Assembly: GCA_028287235.1 (NCBI GenBank)
Contig: JAQBQB010000026.1
Location: forward strand, 1 to 64,000
Length of the DNA: 64,000 bases
DNA from: Gemmatimonadota bacterium
GTDB taxonomy: Bacteria > Gemmatimonadota > Gemmatimonadetes > Gemmatimonadales > Gemmatimonadaceae
Direction: 5' to 3'
Shown here one piece after another: positions 51,630 through 61,068 of this stretch. Under the pieces are notes generated by a model, which was not told the origin of the DNA, did no database searches, and saw nothing but the letters and a program-made list of their open reading frames with translations. Position 1 is the first letter of the stretch; the number at the start of each line of letters is the position of its first letter. The position numbers were made by a program, and so were the translations under genes.

Positions 51630-52292
51630 CTAGTGCTCGTGAATCTCGTCATCATGTGACCCGCCGCGGCGCTCCATGACTCGCGGCGCCTGCATGAGAC
51701 CCTGGTGCGGCATCCAGCGGCCGGAGAACACCTGCCGGAGCGCGCGCCAGATGAGGCGGACCATCATCACCAGGCAAAGCAGGACGAGCAGAGCGACACC
51801 GAGCGTGATGAACGGGTGGTGCCAGATCGCGATCGTGACGGCCGAGACGAGCGCGAGCTCCACGATGTTCGCGACACCGTTCGTCACCGGCTCGGGCGAC
51901 GCGTCGATCGCGTAGCGCAGGCCGAGCTTGGTGGTGTGGGTCGTGATCGCGAGTCCGCCGCCGAGGAGCGCCGCCACGAGCACGATGACGGGGTCTGCGT
52001 GCCACGCTGTGGCAGCGGCGAGCACCGCGGCTGCCGGTGGTCTAATCAGGCTGTGAAGTGTCTCCCAGGCCGACGCAACGCCGGGAATCAGCGTTGCCAC
52101 GAACTCCACGACGTACATCGTCAGCGCGAGGCCGATGACGATGCCCCCGCCGAACGGCTCGAGCGTCGTGGGAACGTTGGTGATCCAGCCGTACCGGATC
52201 GCCAGACCGGTAACGGCGACCGCGGCGTAGAGATTCAGGCCGGCCGCGTAAGCCAGTCCGATGCCCTGGACGAGCGTGATGAAGCTGTACAT
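51630..52292 (-). CDS. DUF4126 membrane protein
   Basis: 220 residues. Five or six hydrophobic segments; YAAGLNLYAAVAVTGLAIRY near the N-terminus and PPAAAVLAAATAWHADPVIV plus LLGGGLAITTHTTKLGLRYA are the marks of DUF4126, a family of unknown function. The C-terminal 40 residues are hydrophilic and His-rich (GSHDDEIHEH). It follows dnaN on the same strand after 34 bases and may be transcribed with it. Confidence 0.75.
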   Translation of the reverse strand: MYSFITLVQGIGLAYAAGLNLYAAVAVTGLAIRYGWITNVPTTLEPFGGGIVIGLALTMYVVEFVATLIPGVASAWETLHSLIRPPAAAVLAAATAWHADPVIVLVAALLGGGLAITTHTTKLGLRYAIDASPEPVTNGVANIVELALVSAVTIAIWHHPFITLGVALLVLLCLVMMVRLIWRALRQVFSGRWMPHQGLMQAPRVMERRGGSHDDEIHEH

Positions 52293-52326
52293 TGCGACCG
52301 GCCTCCTTCAGTGGAGGTCGCGGCGC

Positions 52327-53439
52327 TCAGTCGAGCAAGCGCAGCGGCATGACGAGACACAAGTACGACGACGGATCGGCCCAGCCTTCCGGCTCGAGCG
52401 TTGCAGCGCGCTCCGGTGCCTTGAACGTCATGCGAACTTCTTCTGTCGGAATGTAGCGCAAGATCTCGAGGAGATAATTCGCGTTGAACCCGATGTCGAG
52501 GGGATCGCCGGTGTAGCGGACCGCAAGCTCGTCGGCGGCCTCGCCCAAGTCCGGGGTCTGCACGCTGAACTTGAGCATGCCCGCGTTGAACGAGAGGCGA
52601 ATGCGGTGCGTCTGGTCCGACGCGATGATCGACATGCGGCGCAGCGCGCTCATCAACGCCTGGCGATCGGCGATCGCAACCCGGTTGTTGTCCTTCGGAA
52701 TGACCTGATCGTAGTTCGGATACGGGCCTTCGATCAGCCGCGTGAACACCGCCGTGAACGGCGAGCGGAAGCCGAGGTGATTCTCGCCTTTGGCGATCTC
52801 CAGCTCTTCGTCCTCGGGAAAGAGTCGCCGGATCTGGTCGAGCGCTTTGGGAGGAACGATCAGGTCGCAGGGAGGCGCGCCGGCGGACTTGATCGGCATC
52901 TCCATCTTGGCCAACCGGTGTCCGTTCGTCGCGACCATGCGCATCATGTCCGGCTTGAGCTCCCAGAGCACGCCGTTCAGAATCGGCCGGCTTTCCTCGG
53001 TGGAGACGGCGAACGAGGTGTGGGAGATCAGCTTCTGCAGATCGCCCGACCGAATCCGCCAGCTCTCGGTGAACTTGACGTTCGGAAAGGCGGGAAACTC
53101 GTCGCGCGGCAGTCCCAGAATCTTGAAGTGCGACCGGCCGCAGTCGAGCGTGACGCGCTGCTCGCCGGCCGCAGCGATCCGAACCGGAGCCGGCGGGAGC
53201 TCGCGAGCGATTTCGCTCAGCTTCTTGGCGGGAATCGTGATCGCGCCCGGCGTTTCGACGTCGGCCGCGACTTCGGTGGTCACGGCGATATCGAGGTCGG
53301 TGCCGGAAAGCCGAATGCCCTTCTCGGTGGCCTCGACCATGATGTTCGCGAGCACCGGCAGCGTGGTTTTCGTGGGGATGCTCGCGGTTACCGCGGCAAG
53401 ACCTTCCTGCAGCTTTTCACGGGAGATCGTAAACCGCAT
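52327..53439 (-). CDS. dnaN: DNA polymerase III beta subunit (sliding clamp)
   Basis: 370 residues; ATG at 53439 with GAGGAG eight bases before is preferred over a start seven codons upstream. Three clamp domains are recognisable by MRFTISREKLQEGLAAVTAS, LPVLANIMVEA, TEESRPILNGVLWEL, NGHRLAKMEM and the C-terminal SYLCLVMPLRL (usually YvvMPmrl). It forms the ring that holds polymerase on DNA. The gene lies directly downstream of dnaA, with the candidate origin between them. Confidence 0.96.
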   Translation of the reverse strand: MRFTISREKLQEGLAAVTASIPTKTTLPVLANIMVEATEKGIRLSGTDLDIAVTTEVAADVETPGAITIPAKKLSEIARELPPAPVRIAAAGEQRVTLDCGRSHFKILGLPRDEFPAFPNVKFTESWRIRSGDLQKLISHTSFAVSTEESRPILNGVLWELKPDMMRMVATNGHRLAKMEMPIKSAGAPPCDLIVPPKALDQIRRLFPEDEELEIAKGENHLGFRSPFTAVFTRLIEGPYPNYDQVIPKDNNRVAIADRQALMSALRRMSIIASDQTHRIRLSFNAGMLKFSVQTPDLGEAADELAVRYTGDPLDIGFNANYLLEILRYIPTEEVRMTFKAPERAATLEPEGWADPSSYLCLVMPLRLLD

Positions 53440-53680
53440 CACCGCTCCTCGGATGTGCAAAACAACATGGCTCTAGTAGTTCTCTTTTAAAGAGATAAAA
53501 ACTAGTAGTCGTAGTAGTGACTGTTGATGCGTGGAAAACCGCTGGAACTTACACCAACTCAAGCAGTTCGACTATAGCCGAGCCTGTGGAAGACTTGTGG
53601 GGAGAATGCGTTGTCCAGATTCCCCGACCGACTTGGCGACAAACGGACCCACAACCTGTGGAAAAGCGCTGACAACATGT
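53440..53680. other. oriC: Candidate oriC between dnaA and dnaN
   Basis: A 241-base gap with TGTGGAAAA at 53657-53665 (one base from the DnaA box TGTGGATAA), CGTGGAAAA at 53530-53538, TGTGGAAGA at 53585-53593 and TTGTGGGGA at 53595-53603. The CCACA-N3-TGTGG arrangement near 53650 makes an inverted box pair. On the dnaN side lies an AT-rich piece (53470-53520) with a near-palindrome CTCTTTTAAAGAG and TAG/TAGT repeats like those in DnaA-trio unwinding elements. The same TGTGGAAAA occurs at 55120-55128 upstream of dnaA. Confidence 0.65.
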
Positions 53681-55069
53681 TCAGTTCCTGAGACTTTCCA
53701 ACGCGACCTGAATCTTCCCGATTCGCTGGGCAAAGCCCGAATCTTCCTTCATCATCGCCGCCACGCGCTCGAGGCTGTGGATCACGGTGGAGTGATCGCG
53801 CCCTCCGAAGGCGGCGCCGATCTCGACGAGCTGCATGCCGAGCAGCTCGCGCATCAGGAACATGGCGACCTGCCGTGGAACGGTGAGGTTCTTGGTGCGG
53901 GTCTTGGAGCGCAGCCCTTCGTTGGTGACGCCCCATTCCTTGGACACCGTCTGCTGGATGACGAAGGTGTTGAGGGCCGGCCCGCCGGGCGCGGCGCCCT
54001 CCACCGCCCGGAGCTTGTCGCGCAGGGCGTCGCGGGCGACGTCGACCGTGATCTCGCGATGCTTGAGCGAGGCGTAGGCGAGGAGCTTGATGATCGATCC
54101 TTCCAGCTCGCGCACGCTCGACCGCACGTTTTCCGCGATGAACCGGATGACGTCCTCGGGAATGGTCAGCTCGAGGTGATCGAGGTGCGCTTTCTGGCGA
54201 AGGATCGCGATGCGATGCTCGAGGTCGGGGAGCTCGATGTCGGCGACCATTCCCCACTGGAATCGGGAGACGAGCCGGGCTTCGAGGCCGGGGATCTCGG
54301 ACGGCGGCCGGTCGCTCGTGAGGACGATCTGGCGGCCAGCCTCGTAGAGTGCGTTGAACGTATGGAAGAACTCCTCCTGCATCGCCTCTTTTCCTTTGAG
54401 GAAATGCACGTCGTCGACGAGAAGGAGGTCGGTTTCGCGAAAGCGCCGGCGAAAGTCGGCGGTGGTGCGGTTCTGAATCGCGGCGACGAGCTCGTTGGTG
54501 AACTGCTCGGTGCCGATGAAGGTGATGCGGGTGTCGGGCTTTCGCTCGACGATCTCGTGCGCGATCGCCTGCATGAGGTGTGTTTTGCCGAGTCCCGTGT
54601 CGCCGTAGATGAAGAGCGGGTTGTAGACCTTGCCGGGCGCTTGGGCTGATGCGTGGGCTGCGGCGGCCGCCAACTCGTTCGACTTTCCGATGACGAAGTA
54701 GTCGAACGTGTACCGGTCGCTCAGTGGTGGCGATATGGTGCCGCCTTGCTGGCCTGGAATCTTGGCCTTTTGAGGCGGCGGCGCGATGAACATGTCCATC
54801 TGCGGCCGAGCCCGGCGCTCCTCGGTGACCTTGAAGACGACGGCGAGCGGATGGCCGAGCGCGATGGGCGCCATGCTGGAAATCATTTCCGCATGCTTGG
54901 ACTCGTTCCAGTCGGCCGCGAACTGATCGGGCGCGCCGACGTAGATCGTTCCGCCGTCGAGCGACAATGCCTCAGTTGGCTCGAGCCATGTCTTGAAGGT
55001 CTGCTCGGGTAGCTCTTGTCGAGCCCGATCGAGCAACCGGCTCCAAGCTTCGTGGGCAGTCAGCGTCAT
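53681..55069 (-). CDS. dnaA: Chromosomal replication initiator DnaA
   Basis: 462 residues from ATG at 55069. Domain I ([20 protein letters not shown]) for helicase contact; domain III AAA+ with Walker [16 protein letters not shown], Walker [14 protein letters not shown], and the arginine-finger segment; domain IV with [15 protein letters not shown], which reads DnaA boxes. The signature SYTFDYF-like opening of domain III is [10 protein letters not shown]. Regulation by its own boxes is likely, since nonamers lie on both sides of the gene. Divergent from rpmH, the classic arrangement. Confidence 0.96.
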   Translation of the reverse strand: MTLTAHEAWSRLLDRARQELPEQTFKTWLEPTEALSLDGGTIYVGAPDQFAADWNESKHAEMISSMAPIALGHPLAVVFKVTEERRARPQMDMFIAPPPQKAKIPGQQGGTISPPLSDRYTFDYFVIGKSNELAAAAAHASAQAPGKVYNPLFIYGDTGLGKTHLMQAIAHEIVERKPDTRITFIGTEQFTNELVAAIQNRTTADFRRRFRETDLLLVDDVHFLKGKEAMQEEFFHTFNALYEAGRQIVLTSDRPPSEIPGLEARLVSRFQWGMVADIELPDLEHRIAILRQKAHLDHLELTIPEDVIRFIAENVRSSVRELEGSIIKLLAYASLKHREITVDVARDALRDKLRAVEGAAPGGPALNTFVIQQTVSKEWGVTNEGLRSKTRTKNLTVPRQVAMFLMRELLGMQLVEIGAAFGGRDHSTVIHSLERVAAMMKEDSGFAQRIGKIQVALESLRN

Positions 55070-55119
55070 GACGATGGAACGGGGAAATGCGAGGCGGGGG
55101 AGCGAAGCTAGAGACACAA

Positions 55120-55128
55120 TGTGGAAAA
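55120..55128. promoter_or_regulatory. DnaA-box-like nonamer upstream of dnaA
   Basis: TGTGGAAAA, identical to the nonamer at 53657-53665, lies 51 bases upstream of the dnaA start. It suits self-regulation of dnaA or a second part of the origin. Confidence 0.5.
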
Positions 55129-55135
55129 CGCAATT

Positions 55136-55252
55136 GCGTGGGGCGTTCGGCGTTGGGCGTGGGGCGCAACGACGCCGGAATTCAAACTGCCGGCGCCCCG
55201 CGGTCTTCGCCCCACGCCCCACGGTCCACGCCGAACGCCCCACGCCCAACGC
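55136..55252. repeat. G/C-rich inverted repeat between dnaA and rpmH
   Basis: A 17-bp arm at 55136-55152 is the exact complement of 55229-55245, and another 17-bp arm at 55150-55166 is the exact complement of 55236-55252. The words GGCGTTGGGCGTGGGGCG and CCCCACGCCC recur several times, so the strip can fold in alternative registers. It lies between dnaA and rpmH, at a place expected to hold both promoters. Confidence 0.8.
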
Positions 55253-55331
55253 TCCCTTGCTCTATCCCTTGATCCAGAATAGCTTTATCGACTGCACCGA
55301 AGGTTCGTTCGTACCGTTTTTGGAGTTGTCC

Positions 55332-55496
55332 ATGGGTAAGCCCACCTATCGTCCCCGGAACAAGCGCCGCATCAAGACCCACGGGTTTCGTGCGCGCATG
55401 GCAACCAAGTGGGGACGCGCCATTCTCAGCCGCCGCCGGAAAAAGGGACGGACGAGTCTCACCGTCAAGATTCCGAGCAAGTACGCAGGCGCATAA
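55332..55496 (+). CDS. rpmH: Ribosomal protein bL34
   Basis: 54 residues, highly basic. [39 protein letters not shown] is the bL34 pattern; slightly longer than the usual 44-47 because of a C-terminal [17 protein letters not shown] at 55332 has GGAG seven bases upstream. It sits in the large-subunit exit-tunnel region. Its last 107 bases are shared, in another frame, with the proposed start of rnpA. Confidence 0.95.
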   Translation: MGKPTYRPRNKRRIKTHGFRARMATKWGRAILSRRRKKGRTSLTVKIPSKYAGA

Positions 55497-55902
55497 CGAC
55501 GGCTTTGCTTTCCCGCGTCGCAACAAGCTGACGCGGGGCTCGGACATACAGACCGTCATTCGAGAGGGGAAGCGAATTCGGACCGTGCATCTCGATGTCC
55601 GGGTCCTCGCTTCCCCTTTCGGCTCTCCGCGCATTGGGATCGTCGTGCCTCGCCATCAACATTCCGCCGTCGATCGCAACCGCCTCAAGCGTCGGCTGCG
55701 CGAGATCGTGCGCGTCGAGCTCTTGCCCACGCTGCGCGACCGGCCGCCGATCGACCTGGCTATCCGAACTCGGCACGATGCATACGACGCGTCGCTCGAT
55801 GCGCTGCGCACGGACGTGCGGGCGATTCAGGCGCGCGTTGCCAGCGCACCAGCCGCACCAGCCGCGCCGCCCGCACCATCCGACCCACCCGCGTCAGCGT
55901 AG
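55390..55902 (+). CDS. rnpA: RNase P protein component, start inside rpmH
   Basis: The conserved part begins at [20 protein letters not shown] and continues through [20 protein letters not shown] and LREIVRVE, the RNR motif that binds RNase P RNA. No ATG, GTG or TTG lies between the rpmH stop and this domain. The nearest in-frame start is the GTG at 55390 inside rpmH, giving 170 residues with an about 43-residue extra N-terminus and an Ala/Pro-rich tail. This resembles the nested rpmH/rnpA genes of Thermus. A non-standard start codon (for example CTG) nearer the domain is the alternative. Confidence 0.85.
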   Translation: MRAWQPSGDAPFSAAAGKRDGRVSPSRFRASTQAHNDGFAFPRRNKLTRGSDIQTVIREGKRIRTVHLDVRVLASPFGSPRIGIVVPRHQHSAVDRNRLKRRLREIVRVELLPTLRDRPPIDLAIRTRHDAYDASLDALRTDVRAIQARVASAPAAPAAPPAPSDPPASA

Positions 55903-55908
55903 CTCGCC

Positions 55909-56118
55909 ATGCGAACCGTGCTCGTTCTACTCGTTCGCGGGTATCAAGTGACGCTCTCCCCAATGCTCCCCGCCTCTTGCCGTTATTATCCAAGTTGCTC
56001 CGCGTACGCCATCGAGGCGCTCGAACGCCACGGTGCCATTCGCGGTAGCTGGCTTGCCCTGCGTCGTATTGCACGCTGTCACCCGTTCCGGCCTGGCGGC
56101 TACGACCCAGTTCCCTAG
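55909..56118 (+). CDS. yidD: Membrane protein insertion efficiency factor YidD
   Basis: 69 residues. [20 protein letters not shown] followed by [20 protein letters not shown] and [13 protein letters not shown] is the complete YidD pattern with its three conserved cysteines. Amphipathic N-terminus for peripheral membrane attachment. It lies 6 bases after rnpA and 17 before yidC, the standard order; it assists YidC-dependent insertion. Confidence 0.94.
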   Translation: MRTVLVLLVRGYQVTLSPMLPASCRYYPSCSAYAIEALERHGAIRGSWLALRRIARCHPFRPGGYDPVP

Positions 56119-56135
56119 CGACCGTTTCATTCTGA

Positions 56136-57851
56136 ATGGATAGACGCACACTCATCGCGCTCGTACTCGTGGCGCTCGTGCTCATCGGCACGCCGATCCT
56201 GTTTCCGTCGGCGCGTCGCGGTGCTGCACCGACCATCGACAGCGCCACACGCACGACGGCACCAGTTGCCGCTTCGAACGCCTCCGCGACGCCTGGGTCC
56301 GCAGCGCCCGCAACCGCGGCGTTGCCGCAACCGTCCGCTCCCACGCCCCAGCGTCCGACGATCGCGCCGGCCAACGAGCTGAGTCGCAACCAACCGACGC
56401 CCGCCGAGTCGACGGTGGTCGTCACGACGCCGAACGCGCAGTTCGCGCTGATGAATCCGGGCGCCGTGCCCGCGGCCGTGAAGATCACCAACTATCGCGA
56501 CCTGCGGCCGGGACGAAAGGACACCATGGTCGTCGCGCAGCCGCGCGGGCCGCTGCTGCACTACCGGCTCGCGCTCGGCGCCGACACCATTGCGCTCGAC
56601 ACGGTGCCGTTCACCGTGCGGCAGTCGGGTTCCACGACGACGTTCAGCGCGACCACGCCGCCGATCACGATCACGTACGCGCCGGAAACCGGGTATCGCA
56701 TGTCGGTGCGCGGCACTGTCGCCAATGCGCCGCCGGGCTCCGCGCTGATCGTCGATCTTCCGAATGAGCTGCGGTCCGCGGAGGCCGACACCCTCGACGA
56801 TCAGCGCCACTTGGCGTACGGGTACAAAGCGCCGCTTCGCGACGTGCAGAGCATTCCGTTCGGCAAGCTCGACTCGACCACGGTGCGCGCCGACACCGGC
56901 GCCATGCAGTGGGTCGCGGCGCGCAACAAGTACTGGCTCGTGGCGCTCATGCAGCCGGTGGGCGAGAAGCCGGCGGGGGCATTCCGCGGCTTGACGATGC
57001 GCGGCGGCACGAAGGTCGGCCGCGTGACGCGCAGCGGGTACGCCACGACGGTGCAGCCGCTCAACAACGGGCAGTTCGCTTTTGACTTGTACGCCGGCCC
57101 GCAGTCGTGGCAGGAGCTGCACACTCTGGGCAACGAGCTCGAGAACGTGAATCCCTACGCCGGATTCCTGCACGCCGTGGTGCAGCCGTTCGCGACGATC
57201 GTCATGCGTACGCTGCTCTGGATGAAGGCCACGTTCCACGTGAACTACGGCTGGGTGCTCGTGCTGTTCGGCGTCACGATCCGCCTCCTCCTCTGGCCGC
57301 TGAATCAGAAGGCGATGCGCACGAGCATCGCCATGCAGCGCCTGCAGCCGGAGCTCACGGAGATCCAGAAGCGCTATAAGAACGAGCCGGACAAGCAGCG
57401 CGACGCGTTGGTGAAGATCTACGCCGCGCACGGAATGAGTCCGCTCAGTCCCATGCTCGGCTGCTTGCCGATGTTGTTGCCGATGCCGGTGCTCTTCGCG
57501 CTGTACTTCGTCTTCCAGAACACGATCGAGTTCCGCGGCGTGCACTTCCTCTGGCTGCCCGACCTCGCGCTGCGCGATCCGTTCTACATCATCCCCGTGC
57601 TCATGGGCGCGTCGATGTTCCTGTTGTCGTGGATCGGTATGCGCGCCATGCCGCCGAATCCGCAGACGAAGATGATGAGCTACATGATGCCGGTGATGTT
57701 CACCGTCATGTTCCTCAACTTCGCGTCGGGGTTGAATCTCTACTACGCCGTCCAGAACATCGCGGCGCTGCCGCAGCAGTGGTTGTTGACGCGCGAACGC
57801 GCGAAGGCGGCGGCCGCGGCGCCGGCGAACGCGGCGGCACGAAAAACGTAG
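56136..57851 (+). CDS. yidC: Membrane protein insertase YidC
   Basis: 571 residues. An N-terminal membrane anchor (TLIALVLVALVLIGTPILF), an Ala/Thr/Pro linker, the periplasmic beta-sandwich domain (about 85-345) of Gram-negative YidC, then five membrane spans beginning AVVQPFATIVMRTLLWMKAT, with NYGWVLVLFGVTIRLLLWPL and GCLPMLLPMPVLFALYFVFQ. The positively charged cytosolic loop and the groove Arg (IRLLLWPL) are present. It inserts membrane proteins alone or with SecYEG. The C-terminus is Ala-rich. A hairpin (57880-57903) follows before the next gene. Confidence 0.95.
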   Translation: MDRRTLIALVLVALVLIGTPILFPSARRGAAPTIDSATRTTAPVAASNASATPGSAAPATAALPQPSAPTPQRPTIAPANELSRNQPTPAESTVVVTTPNAQFALMNPGAVPAAVKITNYRDLRPGRKDTMVVAQPRGPLLHYRLALGADTIALDTVPFTVRQSGSTTTFSATTPPITITYAPETGYRMSVRGTVANAPPGSALIVDLPNELRSAEADTLDDQRHLAYGYKAPLRDVQSIPFGKLDSTTVRADTGAMQWVAARNKYWLVALMQPVGEKPAGAFRGLTMRGGTKVGRVTRSGYATTVQPLNNGQFAFDLYAGPQSWQELHTLGNELENVNPYAGFLHAVVQPFATIVMRTLLWMKATFHVNYGWVLVLFGVTIRLLLWPLNQKAMRTSIAMQRLQPELTEIQKRYKNEPDKQRDALVKIYAAHGMSPLSPMLGCLPMLLPMPVLFALYFVFQNTIEFRGVHFLWLPDLALRDPFYIIPVLMGASMFLLSWIGMRAMPPNPQTKMMSYMMPVMFTVMFLNFASGLNLYYAVQNIAALPQQWLLTRERAKAAAAAPANAAARKT

Positions 57852-57879
57852 AGCGAAAGGGGAGCGCAGTGGGGGGAGA

Positions 57880-57903
57880 GGGAGACGAGTTCTTCCGTCT
57901 CCC
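57880..57903 (+). repeat. Intercistronic hairpin after yidC
   Basis: GGGAGACG / CGTCTCCC with an 8-base loop; with one bulge the stem extends outward (GAGAGGGAGACG against CGTCTCCCTTCTC). It lies between two genes on the same strand, so it may weaken read-through or protect the mRNA end. No clean T tract directly follows. Confidence 0.55.
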
Positions 57904-57931
57904 TTCTCAGTCTCTTTTCTCCCAACCCCGC

Positions 57932-58720
57932 ATGCGAATCACCTACATCGGACACGCCACGCTGCTCCTCGAGATCGGCGGCGTCACACTCCTCACCGAT
58001 CCGAACTTCGATCCAAAGCTCGGCAAGATTTTGCCGAGGGTGTCGGCGCCGGGCATCGCGCTGGAGAAGCTGCCACGGCTCGATGCGATTCTGCTGACGC
58101 ACGCCCACGCCGACCACCTGTCGTTCGATTCGCTCGAGCGATTGCCGCGGAAGATTCCCCTCTTCGCGCCGCCCGTGATCGCCCGATGGCTGCGGCGACT
58201 CGGCTTCGACCACGCCGTGGAGCTCGCCCCGGGTGAAACGGCGCACCTGGGCGACGTGACGATTCACGCTGCCGCGGCGACGCACCGCGGGAATCGATAC
58301 GGCTACGACCGCTGGCGTAGCGACGCGAACATGTATCTGCTCGACGCGAGCGAAACGATCTTCTTCGCCGGCGACACGGCACTCGTGGCGGACACGCACC
58401 ACTTGGTGGAGCGCGTGCTCTGGAAGAAAGGACGCGAGCTCGATCTCGCGTTGCTTCCAATTGGCTACGCGCCGTGGTGGAAGCCGGGATTTCGGAACGG
58501 CCACCTCACGCACGAAGATGCACTCACACTGTTCGAGAAGCTTCGGGCGCGCGTGCTGGTGCCCTATCACTGGGGCACCTTTCGCCACGTGACGTCCACC
58601 GCGCACGACGCGATTCGGCGGCTGCGCGAGCGGCTCGAATCGCATCACCTGAGCGACGCGGTTCGCATCGTGGAACCGGGTGAATCGCTGGAACTGCATC
58701 CGCCGTCTCCCGCGCGATGA
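57932..58720 (+). CDS. Metallo-beta-lactamase-fold hydrolase (NAPE-PLD/UlaG-like)
   Basis: 262 residues from ATG at 57932; the open frame before it is a shadow of yid[21 protein letters not shown] and the metal motif THAHADH (His57, His59, Asp61, His62) are clear, with GDTAL and PYHWGTF carrying later ligands. It resembles phosphodiesterase/lactonase members of the fold. Its stop overlaps the mnmE start (ATGA), so it is produced with mnmE. Substrate unknown. Confidence 0.85.
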   Translation: MRITYIGHATLLLEIGGVTLLTDPNFDPKLGKILPRVSAPGIALEKLPRLDAILLTHAHADHLSFDSLERLPRKIPLFAPPVIARWLRRLGFDHAVELAPGETAHLGDVTIHAAAATHRGNRYGYDRWRSDANMYLLDASETIFFAGDTALVADTHHLVERVLWKKGRELDLALLPIGYAPWWKPGFRNGHLTHEDALTLFEKLRARVLVPYHWGTFRHVTSTAHDAIRRLRERLESHHLSDAVRIVEPGESLELHPPSPAR

Positions 58721-60114
58721 GCGGCGGTTCGCCGGTCAACCCGTTCGATCTATCGGAGACGATCGTTGCTCAGGCGACGCCGCCGGGTCGTGGAGCGTTG
58801 GCGATCGTACGGCTCTCGGGGCCGAACGCGCACGCCATCGCTCGCGACGCGTTGGAACGCTGGCCCGCGGCGCCGCGGGCCGCGACGCTGTCGACGGTGC
58901 GCGACGCGTCGGGCGCTGAGCTCGACCAAGCCGTCGTCATCCGCTATGACGCGCCCGCGTCGTTCACGGGCGAGGATGCCGCGGAGATCATCACACATGG
59001 CGGCCTTGTCGTTCCGACGACGGTTGTCGCCGCGCTTCTGGCGCGAGGTGCTCGGGTGGCGCGGCCCGGCGAGTTCACCCGGCGCGCGCTGCTGAACGGC
59101 AAGCTCGACATTCTCCAGGCGGAGGCGACGGGCGATCTGGTGAGCGCCGACTCGCGCGCCGCACAGCGGGTCGCGCTGCGGCAACTCGACGGCGGGTTGA
59201 GCCGTCGCGTGCTCGCACTGCGTGACGAGCTGATCGGGTTGGAAGCGTTGATTGCCTACGACATCGACTTCCCCGAGGAGGACGACGGGCCAGTCGCGCC
59301 TGCGCGCATTCTGGCCGCGACGGATCGCTCGATCGACGCGCTCGCGCAACTGCTTGCCACCGCTCGTGCCGGCGAGCTCGTACGCGAGGGCGCCGTGGTC
59401 GTGCTCGCCGGCGCTCCGAACGTGGGAAAGTCGTCGCTGTTCAACGCGCTGATCGGTGAGCGGAGAGCGATCGTGACGGACATTCCCGGCACGACGCGTG
59501 ACGCGATCGAAGCCGTGATCGACACGCCGACGCTTCCGCTCCGCCTCGTGGACACCGCGGGCATGCGCGACGCGCTCGATCCCGTCGAGCGCCTTGGCGT
59601 GGAAGTGAGCGAGTCGTATGTGAGCCGAGCGGCGGTGGTGTTGGCGTGCGCCGACAGCGAGGCGTCGGCCGCAGCCATCGGCGAGGTGCTTCGCGGACGG
59701 ACGACCGCGCCGATCGTCGCGGTGCGCACCAAGGCGGACCTGCGGGAGTCCGCGACGGAATTAGTATCAATAGGAATGAAAATAGGCGCGATGTCGGCAT
59801 TCGAGGTGAGCGCGGAAACGGGCGCCGGGCTCGATGCGCTGATCGCGGCGGTCGAGCGCATCGTGTCGAGCGATGCGGCGCCGTTGGAAACGGACGCGCC
59901 GTTGCTCACGCAGGAGCGGCATCGGTACGCCGTGGGGCGCGCGCTCGACGAAGTGCGCGCCTTTCGCGGCGCGTGGCAGACCGATGCGCTTCCCGCGCCG
60001 GTGGCCGCCGTGCATCTGCGCGAAGCGGTGACGGCGCTCGAGGATCTGATTGGCGTCGTGGACGTCGAGCAGGTGCTCGACGAGGTGTTCAGACGCTTTT
60101 GCGTAGGGAAATAA
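58717..60114 (+). CDS. mnmE: tRNA modification GTPase MnmE
   Basis: 465 residues. The N-terminal folate-binding domain begins [20 protein letters not shown]; the GTPase domain has G1 [16 protein letters not shown] (about residue 230), G2 region PGTTRDAI, G3 DTAG and G4 RTKADL (normally NKxD, so altered). The C-terminus FRRFCVGK carries the catalytic Cys (usual FCIGK). It works with MnmG (26468) on U34 of tRNAs. ATGA overlap with the preceding gene. An AT-rich run of rare codons occurs at 59758-59782. Confidence 0.95.
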   Translation: MSGGSPVNPFDLSETIVAQATPPGRGALAIVRLSGPNAHAIARDALERWPAAPRAATLSTVRDASGAELDQAVVIRYDAPASFTGEDAAEIITHGGLVVPTTVVAALLARGARVARPGEFTRRALLNGKLDILQAEATGDLVSADSRAAQRVALRQLDGGLSRRVLALRDELIGLEALIAYDIDFPEEDDGPVAPARILAATDRSIDALAQLLATARAGELVREGAVVVLAGAPNVGKSSLFNALIGERRAIVTDIPGTTRDAIEAVIDTPTLPLRLVDTAGMRDALDPVERLGVEVSESYVSRAAVVLACADSEASAAAIGEVLRGRTTAPIVAVRTKADLRESATELVSIGMKIGAMSAFEVSAETGAGLDALIAAVERIVSSDAAPLETDAPLLTQERHRYAVGRALDEVRAFRGAWQTDALPAPVAAVHLREAVTALEDLIGVVDVEQVLDEVFRRFCVGK

Positions 60115-60132
60115 CGGGCGTACCGAGTGTGA

Positions 60133-61068
60133 CTACGCCGTCATCGCCTCGGCTTGGCCGAGCGCGGCGATCTCGGCGGCGTTGGCGCGAATGGCCCACG
60201 AGAGGCCGCGCGCGTTGATCGCCGGCTCGCACATGCGAGCGCCGAGGTAGTAGCCGGCGCGCTCGGGAAGCACGTAGCGGTCGACCGTGCGTGCTTCGTC
60301 GCTCATGCCGCCGGAGAGATAGCGCAGGCGAAGCCCGAGCGCCGATTGATCGAGGTCGGCGCCAACGGCGCGGGCCATGACCGTTTCGAGCTGGCGAACG
60401 TCGGCGTACTGGCGCCGTTCGTAGCCGTAGTATTCCCATGCCGCGTGTCCGGGGCTGATCGAGCGCGACGTGTGGACCGCGAGTCCTTCGTTGACGAGCA
60501 GCTCGCGAAGCGTCGCGCGGCGGCCCGTGTCCCAGTACGAGTAGTGGCCGGACTCGGCGATGATCTCACGGAGCTCGCTCCGGCTCGTGGGCGACGTGTA
60601 GCGAACCACGTGCGCGATCTCGTGCGCGAGCCAGAGCGGCACGAGCTCGGGATCGAGACCGAGTCCTTCCGTCTGCGGATTCGCGACGCCGGTGAAGTGC
60701 TCGAGGCAAACGAACGCGATGCCGCGGCCGTCGACGACCAGCTCACCGGCGTTTGCGGCGCCGACACCCACCATGAGCACCACGTCCACGTCGCAATCCA
60801 TGGCAAGGAGCTCGCGGCACTGCTGCTCGGTGTTCCGCGCGAGCGACACGATGTCCGTGCGCTCGAGCATCGTTCTGAGATCGGTGCGACTGGCGTTTAC
60901 GGTCGACCGCGCGATGTCCGTGAAGTGCGCGCTGTCCGGGTCGATGACGTAGTTGTTCCAGTAGGGCTCGAGGATCTTGCGGTGGGCGGCGAAGTAACGC
61001 TGGTAGGCGGCGAGGCGATCAGTGCTATCGAGTACGGCAAAAAAATCAGGCAGCAGGTTGATCAGCAT
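60133..61068 (-). CDS. Putative zinc metalloprotease, DUF2268-like
   Basis: 311 residues. LVPLWLAHEIAHVVRYT contains HExxH (HEIAH), and downstream LRELLVNEGLAVHTSRSISP gives the third-ligand Glu region, the order seen in DUF2268 and related gluzincins. No signal peptide is apparent, so the protein appears cytosolic. Substrate unknown. It is convergent with mnmE. A possible short membrane-protein frame overlaps its start. Confidence 0.72.
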   Translation of the reverse strand: MLINLLPDFFAVLDSTDRLAAYQRYFAAHRKILEPYWNNYVIDPDSAHFTDIARSTVNASRTDLRTMLERTDIVSLARNTEQQCRELLAMDCDVDVVLMVGVGAANAGELVVDGRGIAFVCLEHFTGVANPQTEGLGLDPELVPLWLAHEIAHVVRYTSPTSRSELREIIAESGHYSYWDTGRRATLRELLVNEGLAVHTSRSISPGHAAWEYYGYERRQYADVRQLETVMARAVGADLDQSALGLRLRYLSGGMSDEARTVDRYVLPERAGYYLGARMCEPAINARGLSWAIRANAAEIAALGQAEAMTA

